In this document: positions 25,776-32,955 of the stretch, piece after piece
Position numbering within the stretch: position 1 is the stretch's first letter
Layout: each line of letters begins with the position of its first letter
Assembly (NCBI RefSeq): GCF_007713685.1
Contig: NZ_VMRJ01000001.1
Span: 1 to 64,000, forward strand
Length of the DNA stretch: 64,000 nt
From: Hymenobacter setariae
Lineage (GTDB): Bacteria > Bacteroidota > Bacteroidia > Cytophagales > Hymenobacteraceae
Direction of reading: 5' to 3'
Program-made: the position numbers and the translations under genes
The notes under the pieces: model-generated
What the model saw: the letters and a program-made list of their open reading frames with translations, nothing else
Database searches by the model: none
What the model was told of the DNA's origin: nothing

Positions 25776-26234
25776 CTAGCGCTTACGGTGCTTGGGGGCA
25801 GCTACCTTAAAGCTGCCCCGCACGCTGCCTTGCTGGCCGGTAGCGGGTGGCAGCGTGCCATAAAATCGGCCCGTAAACCCCCCGCTAGGTAGGCGAGTGA
25901 GCTTGCCGCGCAAGTCGAGGGTATAGCTCACGCTAGTGTAGCTGTCGGCCGCCTGGTACGTGTAAGTGAGAAGTGACAAGCGGTAGGCAGCCTCAGGGGC
26001 ATTGCGTGGCTTCTCGTAACTAGCCAAGAACACGCCCTCGCCGGCATTGAGGGGGCGGCGCCCAATTTCGACATCCAAGCCCTCTAAATGGCTTGGGGTG
26101 CCCATGCCGGGTATGGCTCTGGCTGGCACGCAAAAACGTTGGTCTTTCAGAGTATAGCTAGCCAAATTATATGCCTTAGGCGTACAGGCTGCTAGCAAGA
26201 GAAAGGCCATTAGCAAGGGGGAGGACTTGCGCAT
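25776..26234 (-). CDS. hypothetical lipoprotein
   Basis: 152 residues with a lipoprotein signal SSPLLMAFLLLAACTPK (lipobox LLAAC). The mature part is beta-rich: LDVEIGRRPLNAGEGVFLASYE, YRLSLLTYTYQAADSYTSVSYTLDLRG, GGFTGRFYGTLPP, GSVRGSFKV, the alternating pattern of a small sandwich or lipocalin-like barrel, and ends with a basic tail APKHRKR. The GRFYGTL...GSVRGSF pattern recalls DUF families found in Bacteroidota lipoproteins that end in RGSF. The function is unknown. Convergent with the GAF protein gene, 27 bases apart. Confidence 0.75.
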   Translation of the reverse strand: MRKSSPLLMAFLLLAACTPKAYNLASYTLKDQRFCVPARAIPGMGTPSHLEGLDVEIGRRPLNAGEGVFLASYEKPRNAPEAAYRLSLLTYTYQAADSYTSVSYTLDLRGKLTRLPSGGFTGRFYGTLPPATGQQGSVRGSFKVAAPKHRKR

Positions 26235-26749
26235 GGAGTAGGAGAAACAGGCAAAAGGAAAGAATAGGGTTGCTAAATAACCACATATAGTAGGATTTTT
26301 AACGGGGCCAGCTGCGCAAAAGAAGTATAGTAGTGTTACTGTGACTTGAGTTGTGAGCCTGTTTTCGAGCTATAGCCCCCTAGGCAGATTGATATAAATT
26401 AAGAAGGGCTGACACTAAGCGCGCGGATGTTATAAAAATTGTAAAAAAAAGTGAGGGGCTTTAGATAAAATAAGCAAATTGTAAGTTGGACAGTTGCGTT
26501 TGAAATTTGCTAAGTTGACCAATGCAGTTTGTAGCGCAAGTGGCATTTACGATAGAGCTTGTAGCATTTTATTAAGCATTAAACTGATTGCAAACTGTAT
26601 TTTTTCTGTAGAAGCTTGCAATATTTATCAGCAATTATCAAGCGTTTGATAGAGCTAAATAAGTAGGCTATAAAAAGCTTGTAGCAATAGGATTATTTGT
26701 ATTAATTTGGCTGCCGTAATAGCCTCCTCTCTACTAATTGTTCTGGCCC
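26235..26749. other. AT-rich intergenic region with short repeats
   Basis: About 510 bases, much more AT-rich than the surrounding DNA, with no convincing gene. GCTTGTAGCA occurs at 26557-26566 and again exactly 120 bases on at 26677-26686; TTGTAGC also occurs at 26529-26535 and GCTTGCA at 26614-26620. These are not CRISPR repeats (too short, irregular). The region probably holds the promoters of the flanking genes and possibly a regulator site or small RNA; nothing is certain. Confidence 0.5.
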
Positions 26750-27052
26750 GTGCAAGCTCTATCTCATCCCACCTCCGCCCAGCCCGACGCTACCGTTTAT
26801 AAGTTTCGCCTCAATGGCTGTGCTATCGTGCTGGTGTTCCAATGCCTGGTGATGACGCTGCCTACTCTTAAGCTTCTGAAGGTGCCTGTAGTAAGCAATT
26901 GGTCGTGGCTTTGGGTGACGCTACCTGTATGGGCACCGAGTGTACTGCTAGCCGTGGTGTTAGTGGGGGAGAAAGTAATGCAATGGGGCAAAGCCAAGGC
27001 TGCCAGCCCAGCACGTAACTTGGTAGTAGAACCTAGCCCCATCAATTGCTAA
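26750..27052 (+). CDS. small two-span membrane protein, unknown function
   Basis: About 100 residues. No ATG opens the frame; GTG at 26750 or TTG at 26738 are the options, so the start is uncertain. Two hydrophobic segments are visible: CAIVLVFQCLVMTLPTLKLL and WLWVTLPVWAPSVLLAVVLV, joined by a short loop, with a polar tail (EKVMQWGKAKAASPARN). It is a probable inner-membrane hairpin protein. No family was recognised. It lies behind the AT-rich region, which probably contains its promoter. Confidence 0.55.
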   Translation: MQALSHPTSAQPDATVYKFRLNGCAIVLVFQCLVMTLPTLKLLKVPVVSNWSWLWVTLPVWAPSVLLAVVLVGEKVMQWGKAKAASPARNLVVEPSPINC

Positions 27053-27075
27053 TACGAGGTAACTGGCTATTGCTA

Positions 27076-27477
27076 CTAGCCGATAACCCAGGCCCGGGCT
27101 TCAATTGGCGACGTGAAGTGCCGGAACTCGTAGTTCAGGCCCGGCACGGCCGTTTGGTACATGCCATTGATAGTAAGGCGGTTTAGAACCTCTTCTGATT
27201 CTAGGTGCGCAAAGCGCACTAGCCCTAGTTCAGACAGCGGAACCAGGATAGCTTGGTGCGCCCACTCTAAATCTTTGGGGCGCACGGCTCCTAGGTGGCG
27301 GTCGTCGGCTACCCAGCCCGTTATGTGGTGCAGCCGCGCTAACCGCAGCGCCTCTGTGAGAGCACTGCGAATGTCTGCGCTCCCGGCAAAGCCTAGCCAC
27401 TGGGTTTCTAGCACATTGCGGGTGCTGGTGTGCAGTAAAATGTTCAGAAAAGGATAGGAAGCGAGCGTAGTAGTCAT
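27076..27477 (-). CDS. conserved-looking protein of unknown function (STAS/SpoIIAA-like)
   Basis: 133 residues, no signal peptide. The pattern resembles SpoIIAA-like or STAS-like proteins of Bacteroidota: a beta strand then VLETQWLGFAGSADIRSALTEALRLARLHHITGWVADDRHLGAVRPKDLEWAHQAILVPL, a helix with the acidic VADDR turn, and a final strand YEFRHFTSPIEARAWV, where FTSPIEARAWV is a typical end of that group (F.s..eA..WL). The assignment rests on this pattern only. It follows the cupin gene by 23 bases and may share its transcript. Confidence 0.7.
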   Translation of the reverse strand: MTTTLASYPFLNILLHTSTRNVLETQWLGFAGSADIRSALTEALRLARLHHITGWVADDRHLGAVRPKDLEWAHQAILVPLSELGLVRFAHLESEEVLNRLTINGMYQTAVPGLNYEFRHFTSPIEARAWVIG

Positions 27478-27500
27478 GCGGGAGTAGCCTAAGGAGGCGC

Positions 27501-27872
27501 TTATTCTTCCCGGTGTACGGTAGCTGGGCTAAAAGCAGGTACACATACCGACCAATATTCGCATTCGGCATCGAAGGGATTAGAATACCGCACCCGGGCG
27601 CCAGCCCGAATCAGCAGCGACTCGCCAGCTCCTAGCTCCACTACATCGCCATCAATTTCGAAGCGCTTGCGCCCGCGCACCACAATGGTTATCTCGTCAA
27701 ACTCGGGGCGCTGGTGCGGCTCGCTCCACTGCGGCGGCGCCACCATGTGGGCCAGGCTATACTGCCCGGTGCCAGTGCTGGCTAAGCCCACGTGCTCCTC
27801 GATGAGCTTGCCATCGGTAGTGGGTACGCGAAAAGGTTGCGGATTACGAAAGTAGTTTTTAGGAGTAGACAT
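27501..27872 (-). CDS. cupin domain protein
   Basis: 123 residues from the ATG at 27872; the frame upstream overlaps the neighbouring gene and is not used. Single small beta-barrel cupin: PPQWSEPHQRPEFDEITIVVRGRKRFEID carries motif 1 (with His and Glu as potential metal ligands) and GAGESLLIRAGARVRYSNP carries motif 2. ECEYWSVCVPAFSP is typical of the end of the barrel. The reaction is unknown; small cupins bind metals and small carboxylates or sugars. It sits 14 bases from the Kazal-domain gene upstream and 23 bases from the next gene, suggesting a three-gene operon on the minus strand. Confidence 0.85.
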   Translation of the reverse strand: MSTPKNYFRNPQPFRVPTTDGKLIEEHVGLASTGTGQYSLAHMVAPPQWSEPHQRPEFDEITIVVRGRKRFEIDGDVVELGAGESLLIRAGARVRYSNPFDAECEYWSVCVPAFSPATVHREE

Positions 27873-27886
27873 AAGCGTGGAAGAAC

Positions 27887-28150
27887 TTAGGGGCGGGTGG
27901 TAGGGCAGGGGCCCTGCGTGAAGGTGCGTACCCCAGCATTGCGGGCCACGCACGGGTTAGAGTAAGTTTTGCCATCGCAGCCGCATACCGGAGCATAGTC
28001 CATCGTGCAAATACCGTTGGGGTTAACGCGGGCTGGGTCGATGCAATCGGCGACGGGCGGCGGAGCCTGAGCCGCTGGGCGCTGGCAGCCAAGGGCTAAC
28101 AAGGTAGTAGCCAGCAGGCCTAGGGTGCTAGCGCGGAATAAATGTGCCAT
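27887..28150 (-). CDS. Kazal-type protease inhibitor domain lipoprotein
   Basis: 87 residues from the ATG at 28150. A lipoprotein signal, LFRASTLGLLATTLLALGC, is followed by a proline/alanine linker and one Kazal domain (about 35-82) with six cysteines: DC, IC, then YAPVCGCDGKTYSNPC and a last Cys in QGPC. YAPVCGCDGKTYSN is the core Kazal signature. The family inhibits serine proteases by presenting a rigid loop before the second conserved Cys. Anchored on the periplasmic or outer face, it may protect the cell from its own or foreign proteases (inference). Probably the first gene of the operon with the cupin gene. Confidence 0.87.
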   Translation of the reverse strand: MAHLFRASTLGLLATTLLALGCQRPAAQAPPPVADCIDPARVNPNGICTMDYAPVCGCDGKTYSNPCVARNAGVRTFTQGPCPTTRP

Positions 28151-28317
28151 AAGTGAAGGCAAAGTAATGGCGGAGTAGTGAAATGGCTATTTCCGCCGAA
28201 AATTTGCCAGTGCCGCCCAACCCCTCTGGGTTGGCCCCGTATAGCTGCCTACCAACGGGTGCAGGGACCCCTTACCTTGTGCCTCTCAAAACACCTTATC
28301 ACCTTTTTTAACTTCCC

Positions 28318-28869
28318 ATGTCGTACCGCGAAGAAGATAACAACGCAGGCAAAATTGTTCTCGCCGCCCTAGCTGGTGCTAGCGCCGGTATCCTGGCTGG
28401 CATCTTGCTGGCTCCCGATAAAGGTTCGGTAACCCTCGAGAACTGGAAAGGCGCCGCGAAAGACTATAGCAATAAGCTGGGCGACCAGTATAAGCAATAC
28501 AGCGCAGACCTCGAAACGAAGTTCAAAGGTCTGTCGGAAAAGCTCGAAGACCTCGGCATTCTGGGTGCTGGTGGCAGCCTCAACATCAAAGGCAACTGGG
28601 ATGACATCAAAGGCAAACTGAAGCAGCAGTACGCACAGCTGACCGATGAGGACCTAACCTATGTTGAAGGCAAAGGCGACGAGCTACTCGGCAAGCTGCA
28701 AGACAAGCTGGGCAAAGGCAAAGCTGAAGTAACCAAAATCATCAACGACCTCACGGGTAAAGGTGATGACTTGGCCAGCAAAGCAAAAGATGCCGTGAAC
28801 GAAGGCGCTGACAAAGCAAAAGACGCTGCCGATAAAGGCGCTGATGCTGCTAAAAATGCCGTTAGCTAA
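28318..28869 (+). CDS. YtxH-CsbD fusion with LEA-like C-terminus
   Basis: 183 residues. Three parts are visible: an N-terminal YtxH-like anchor (GKIVLAALAGASAGILAGILLAPDKG, about 12-38), a CsbD-like stress domain (LNIKGNWDDIKGKLKQQYAQLTDEDLTYVEGKGDELLGKLQDKLGK, about 95-145), and a C-terminal Ala/Lys/Asp-rich repeat (GADKAKDAADKGADAAKNAV) like late-embryogenesis-abundant proteins. The gene is lower in GC than its neighbours and uses abundant-protein codons, which suggests high expression. A general stress role, possibly desiccation or osmotic protection, is inferred from the domains. Own terminator follows. Confidence 0.87.
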   Translation: MSYREEDNNAGKIVLAALAGASAGILAGILLAPDKGSVTLENWKGAAKDYSNKLGDQYKQYSADLETKFKGLSEKLEDLGILGAGGSLNIKGNWDDIKGKLKQQYAQLTDEDLTYVEGKGDELLGKLQDKLGKGKAEVTKIINDLTGKGDDLASKAKDAVNEGADKAKDAADKGADAAKNAVS

Positions 28870-28897
28870 GCCAATAGGCCTTAGTTAGTGATAATAT

Positions 28898-28929
28898 AAA
28901 ACCCTGTGCCGGTTGGTACAGGGTTTTTT
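28898..28929 (+). terminator. intrinsic terminator
   Basis: AAAACCCTGT (28898-28907) pairs with ACAGGGTTTT (28918-28927) and the arm runs into a T6 tract. It ends the YtxH-CsbD gene, 28 bases beyond its stop. Confidence 0.92.
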
Positions 28930-29017
28930 GTGTTATGTCTCAACCTCTGAGGCTTCTTCACCGTTAGCCTGCTACTTTAGCTTTCTCTTCTTACTCACCC
29001 TTTTACCTCTTTCACCC

Positions 29018-29425
29018 ATGCCAAAGGACAATGGAAAAGTTATTGTTTCGCTGCTGGCGGGCGCTACGGCCGGCATTGTAGCGGGCCTGCTGCTAGCCCC
29101 CGAAACCGGCGAGGATGCCCGCAAAAGCCTACGCGAATCGGCGAGCAAGTGGGGCGGCAGCCTCGGCAAACTCGTGCAAGACACCCTAGGCAAGCTACAA
29201 GGCCAGCCCCACACCAACCCCGACGCTGCAGTAAGCGAAGACCGCAATGCAGCCGATGCGCTTTTCAACTCGATGAGCAATCGTGAGCAAGCCGAGCCCG
29301 GCGACCTTACTACCTCGGCCACCGGTAATGGCCGCTCGATAGGCGGCGACGATTATACCGCCGATGACAATACCCTGGACTACGATGGCGATGGCAGCGA
29401 TGGCCGCCACCGAGGTATTGTGTAA
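29018..29425 (+). CDS. YtxH domain protein
   Basis: 135 residues from the ATG at 29018; the frame open from 28913 runs through the preceding terminator and is rejected. The YtxH domain appears as GKVIVSLLAGATAGIVAGLLLAPETGEDARK (about 5-35), a glycine-zipper membrane helix followed by an amphipathic segment (ARKSLRESASKWGGSLGKLV). The C-terminal half is polar and disordered, with acidic repeats (DDYTADDNTLDYDGDGSDG). A paralogue of the upstream YtxH gene in its first domain. Membrane-attached stress protein of unknown detailed role. Confidence 0.82.
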   Translation: MPKDNGKVIVSLLAGATAGIVAGLLLAPETGEDARKSLRESASKWGGSLGKLVQDTLGKLQGQPHTNPDAAVSEDRNAADALFNSMSNREQAEPGDLTTSATGNGRSIGGDDYTADDNTLDYDGDGSDGRHRGIV

Positions 29426-29672
29426 CAGGTAGTTAGTAAGTGCCTGCGAAAATAATTGAAATATTTTTGCTGTCTTTGTAACCCCACTAGCAGCACGCCG
29501 TTAAAGACTATGCAAACGGCTTAAGTTTCAAACCTTAGGACGTTGGTCGTAAAATTGCCGATTATAGGAGCTTCTGCTGGTAAGTGGTTTAACATGCCAG
29601 TCGTAAAATCAGATAATCCATCGCAAGCTTCTGCCAACAAGCTTTGGTTTAGATTAGGTTAGCTGTTTCAAA

Positions 29673-29707
29673 GAAAAGCCCGGTACTCTCACAGTGCCGG
29701 GCTTTTC
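29673..29707 (+). terminator. intrinsic terminator-like hairpin
   Basis: AAAAGCCCGG (29674-29683) pairs with CCGGGCTTTT (29697-29706), followed by TCGATTTTT. It lies 250 bases behind the YtxH gene; the distance suggests either a long 3' UTR or an unannotated transcript in the repeat region. Confidence 0.7.
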
Positions 29708-29726
29708 GATTTTTAAGGCAATTTGT

Positions 29727-29788
29727 ACGAAGAGTATTGCCGTTCGCATTTGCACAGCCAGGCAAATGCGAACGGCAATACTCTTTGT
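29727..29788. terminator. very long hairpin behind lysS
   Basis: Positions 29727-29753 pair with 29762-29788: 23 bp perfect inside and further pairs with G-U outside, over an 8-nt loop. It begins 1 base beyond the lysS stop on the minus strand and stands between convergent transcripts, so it probably acts in both directions. Confidence 0.75.
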
Positions 29789-29789
29789 G

Positions 29790-31316
29790 CTACAGGGCTT
29801 CAGGCCGCATCTGCGGGAAGAAGAGCACCTCCTGAATAGAAGGCGAGTTAGTCATAATCATGCTTAGGCGGTCGATGCCGATACCTAGGCCGGCCGTAGG
29901 CGGCATGCCGTACTCAAGGGCGCGTAGGAAGTCGTCGTCGAGCACCATCGCCTCTGTGTCGCCGCGCTTGCCTAGCTCTAGCTGGTCCTCGAAGCGCTGA
30001 CGCTGGTCGATAGGGTCATTCAGCTCCGAGAAGGCATTGCAAATTTCTTTGCCATTGCAAATGGCTTCGAAGCGCTCCACGAGGCCGGGGCGGTCGCGGT
30101 GCTTTTTGGCCAGCGGCGACATCTCGACGGGGTAGTCGGTGATGAAGGTAGGCTGGATGAGCTTGGGCTCGACGTGCTCGCCAAATATCTCATCAATGAT
30201 TTTAGCTTTGCCCATGCTGGGGTCGAGCTCTACGTGCAGCTTGGTGGCAGTTTCGCGGAGGGCAGCCTCGTCCATCTCGCCGATGGCCACGCCAGTGTAC
30301 TTCTCGATGGCCTCGAACATGGTGTAGCGCTGCCAGGGCCGCTGGAAGTTGATGAGGTTATCGCCCACCTGCACCTCGGTTTTGCCGTGCAACTGTAGGG
30401 CTACGCGCTCTACCATTTCTTCCACTAGGTCCATCATCCAGGCGTAGTCTTTGTAGGCTACGTAGAGCTCCATCTGCGTGAACTCAGGGTTGTGGAAGCG
30501 CGACATGCCTTCGTTGCGGAAGTCCTTCGAGAACTCGTACACGCCATCGAAGCCACCCACGATAAGGCGCTTGAGGTACAGCTCGTTGGCAATGCGCAGG
30601 TATAGCGTCATGTCCAGCGTGTTGTGGTGCGTCTTGAAGGGGCGCGCCGCCGCGCCGCCGTACAGGGGCTGCAAGATGGGCGTTTCTACTTCTAGGTAGC
30701 CTTTGTCATTCAAGTAATTGCGCATGGCCTGCACCAGCTGCGTGCGCTTGATGAACGTCTCGCGCACGTGCGGGTTCACCACGAGGTCTACGTAGCGCTG
30801 GCGGTAGCGCTGCTCGGGGTCCGAGAAGGAGTCATACACGACTTCCTCGCCAGTCACCTCATCTTTCTTAGTTTTAACGACTGGCAGTGGGCGCAGCGAC
30901 TTGGCTAGCAGTTTCAGCTCGGTCACGTGCACCGAGATTTCGCCTACCTGCGTGGTGAACACGTGGCCTTTCACACCGATGAAGTCGCCTAGGTCGAGTA
31001 GCTTCTTGAATACCGTGTTATACAGCGTCTTGTCTTCGCCAGGGCAAATTTCATCGCGGTTGATGTAGAGCTGAATGCGGCCCGACGAGTCCATGAGCTC
31101 GGCAAACGAGGCCTTGCCCATTACGCGCGATGACATGAGGCGGCCGGCCAGCGATACTTCCTGGAAGTTGTTGAGCTCGGGGCGATAGTTGTCGAGAATC
31201 TCCTGCGCGGAGAAATTCACATCGAACAACTCCGATGGGTATGGCTCAACGCCAAGCTCTTGCAGTTGCGTCAGCTTCTGGCGGCGCAATTGCTCTTGTT
31301 CACTAAGATGGTGCAT
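29790..31316 (-). CDS. lysS: lysyl-tRNA synthetase, class II
   Basis: 508-residue cytoplasmic enzyme that charges tRNA-Lys with lysine at the cost of ATP. An N-terminal OB-fold anticodon-binding domain (about 55-150: [31 protein letters not shown]) is followed by the class II catalytic core: motif 1 region ([19 protein letters not shown]), motif 2 ([20 protein letters not shown]) and motif 3 ([17 protein letters not shown]). Other family motifs include [16 protein letters not shown] and [16 protein letters not shown]. The length is normal for bacterial LysRS. Single gene, with the long hairpin directly downstream. Confidence 0.98.
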   Translation of the reverse strand: MHHLSEQEQLRRQKLTQLQELGVEPYPSELFDVNFSAQEILDNYRPELNNFQEVSLAGRLMSSRVMGKASFAELMDSSGRIQLYINRDEICPGEDKTLYNTVFKKLLDLGDFIGVKGHVFTTQVGEISVHVTELKLLAKSLRPLPVVKTKKDEVTGEEVVYDSFSDPEQRYRQRYVDLVVNPHVRETFIKRTQLVQAMRNYLNDKGYLEVETPILQPLYGGAAARPFKTHHNTLDMTLYLRIANELYLKRLIVGGFDGVYEFSKDFRNEGMSRFHNPEFTQMELYVAYKDYAWMMDLVEEMVERVALQLHGKTEVQVGDNLINFQRPWQRYTMFEAIEKYTGVAIGEMDEAALRETATKLHVELDPSMGKAKIIDEIFGEHVEPKLIQPTFITDYPVEMSPLAKKHRDRPGLVERFEAICNGKEICNAFSELNDPIDQRQRFEDQLELGKRGDTEAMVLDDDFLRALEYGMPPTAGLGIGIDRLSMIMTNSPSIQEVLFFPQMRPEAL

Positions 31317-31453
31317 AGGTTGTCTGAACCACGGGTTCGTCAGCTTTTTCGGATGAACCGGGTTTACGACCGATTCTGCCCAAAAACCAGCCTGCTAGCC
31401 GCAGGCCGCTCCGTGGTGGAGTTAGTAAAAATGAAGTGCAAAAGTACGGTACG

Positions 31454-31482
31454 AAAAAAGCCGCTCCGAAGAGGAGCGGCTT
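31454..31482 (-). terminator. intrinsic terminator
   Basis: AAGCCGCTCC (31458-31467) pairs with GGAGCGGCTT (31473-31482) and AAAAAA at 31454-31459 gives a U run on the minus strand. It ends the large gene of unknown function, 60 bases beyond its stop. Confidence 0.9.
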
Positions 31483-31541
31483 ACTATTCGGTTACAAAAT
31501 CAGGTTCATCGGAAAAATCAGATGAATCCGTAGCTCAGGCA

Positions 31542-32648
31542 TTACGCAGCCATCTTAAACTCGCGCTCGGGCTCAGCGCCGAGCAACGTGGGCTGCACCC
31601 GCGTACGCAGGCGCTCCTGCACAAAGCCACCTTGCAAGTGCGTGGGTAGCTCGCGCACCAACTGCTCGTAGCGCTCCAGACCTAGGGCCTTAGCCACGTA
31701 GGTCTCGTGCACGCCATTGAGGTAGCTCACGATATTAAGCAACGAGCTGTGGAACAGACGGAAGTCGATATCGGCTTCTACGTAACGCTCAATCTCGCGG
31801 CTGCTCTGCGAAATGCGCAGGCGACCTAGCAAGTCGAAGATGGTAGTGTAGCCTAGGCGCCAAGTAATCTGCTGCCAATGGGCGGCGGTCCACTTATCGA
31901 GCGGGCGGCCAGTCTTCTGGCTGCGGATAGCCGTGTTAGGGTTGGCCTGCACCTGCTGGCGCGTGCTGATGGCCTTCTGCTTGCGCGTGGTGCGCAAGAA
32001 CTGCCCAATTTGGGCCTGGGCGTCAATCTCCTGCGAGGCGATATGTAGGCCAGCCTTATAGCCAGCCAGCGGCAGGCGGTGAATAGAGAAGTCGCCGTAA
32101 GCCCCCGCCGCGTAGAACGATACTGGACGCGGATACGCATTCTTCACAACAAGGCGTCCTACCTCGCGGCGAATAACCTGACCGTTGTTGGAGCGTACGC
32201 CGGTAGTATAGAGGAAGGCTTGTAAGCCTGATAGAATGGTATGGTAGGCCTGCGGGAAAGTCCAGTGCAAAGCATTGCGCAGGAAGTTGTCATCGCCGAG
32301 CTCGGCGGTGGCACGCAGGGCGTACTCGGTGCTCCAGCAGGTATGCAGCAGCTTGGTGAGCGCCGTCACATCAGTGTCGGTGAGCTCGGCTTGGTGCTGG
32401 CGGAAGTAGGGTAGGTGACCTAGGCCACCCAGCGGACCTTCGCCGTCCTGCAAGTGATAGTTGATGGCAAAGAAGTAATTGAGAAACACTTGCGCCGGAA
32501 TAGAGCGACGCCAGTTTTCGTCGGCAAGGCGTTGCTGCTCCTGCTCTTCGGGCGTGAGCACGGCTTCGGCAGCTGCCACGGTCATCGGAGCCTGGTAAGG
32601 CTCGGTGGGGATGAGCGGAATAATGCGGGCTTCGGTTTTCGTAGTCAT
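31542..32648 (-). CDS. unrecognised protein, 368 aa
   Basis: No known family recognised. 368 residues from the ATG at 32648 (MTTKTEARIIPLIP). No signal peptide and no strong transmembrane helix, so probably cytoplasmic. Visible elements: a charged helix (LTPEEQEQQRLADENWRRS), aromatic-rich IPAQVFLNYFFAINYHLQDGEGPLGGLGHLPYF, an Arg/Gln-rich block with FLRTTRKQKAISTRQQVQANP, and WRLGYTTIFDLLGRLRISQSSREIERYVEADIDF near residue 290. The composition is normal and codon use matches neighbours, so it is a native gene. It has its own promoter region (AT-rich, 32649-32900) and its own terminator, meaning monocistronic expression. The basic Arg/Lys-Gln block could contact nucleic acid, but this is speculation. 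Confidence 0.75.
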   Translation of the reverse strand: MTTKTEARIIPLIPTEPYQAPMTVAAAEAVLTPEEQEQQRLADENWRRSIPAQVFLNYFFAINYHLQDGEGPLGGLGHLPYFRQHQAELTDTDVTALTKLLHTCWSTEYALRATAELGDDNFLRNALHWTFPQAYHTILSGLQAFLYTTGVRSNNGQVIRREVGRLVVKNAYPRPVSFYAAGAYGDFSIHRLPLAGYKAGLHIASQEIDAQAQIGQFLRTTRKQKAISTRQQVQANPNTAIRSQKTGRPLDKWTAAHWQQITWRLGYTTIFDLLGRLRISQSSREIERYVEADIDFRLFHSSLLNIVSYLNGVHETYVAKALGLERYEQLVRELPTHLQGGFVQERLRTRVQPTLLGAEPEREFKMAA

Positions 32649-32955
32649 ACCAGATAAACCAATAGCCAAGATTTTTAGTTGCTATTTGCTAAAGTTTTTT
32701 GTAATCCCATTAGTTGGTAATTATTGTTGGTAATTAGCTAGTTATGTGTAATGCTTGCAAAAGCTAATAAAAATATTTTTTGACTGCTATTTGCTGCCAT
32801 GATTAGTAAGGGTTTTTAGTAGGAAGGTTAGTCAAAACAATTAGCTAAAGCCGCAGAAGCTACTAAGTGTAACGACGATGATGCTAGCCTAGATGGGGCA
32901 TAAAAAAGCCCCTAGGCTACAGCCTAGGGGCTTCCTTAAAACAAAACCAATTGAC
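32649..32955. other. AT-rich promoter region
   Basis: About 300 AT-rich bases. GCTATTTGCT occurs twice (near 32681 and 32787) and TTGGTAATTA twice near 32713-32740. The prc terminator is at 32902-32933. It presumably drives the unknown gene to the left; no exact TAnnTTTG element was found on the minus strand. Confidence 0.5.
32902..32933 (-). terminator. intrinsic terminator behind the tail-specific protease gene
   Basis: AAGCCCCTAGGC (32906-32917) pairs with GCCTAGGGGCTT (32922-32933), and A6 at 32902-32907 gives a U6 tail on the minus strand. The stem is built on the CCTAGG hexamer common in this window. Confidence 0.9.

Larger units (their letters stand above)
29426..29789. other. intergenic region with imperfect tandem repeat and two hairpins
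   Basis: 364 bases with no gene. GTCGTAAAAT occurs at 29546-29555 and 29600-29609; AGCTTCTGC occurs at 29569-29577 and 29626-29634, so an imperfect duplication with a unit of about 54-57 bases covers 29546-29634. Two hairpins follow (29673-29707 and 29727-29788). The first hairpin has a terminator shape and could end a small RNA spanning the repeat, but no known RNA family was recognised. Confidence 0.55.

Noticed and set aside
26529..26686. TTGTAGC repeats as a CRISPR array
   Set aside because: Too short, irregular spacing and no cas genes nearby.
28913..29017. Upstream extension of the second YtxH gene
   Set aside because: It begins inside the preceding terminator; the ATG at 29018 matches the family start.
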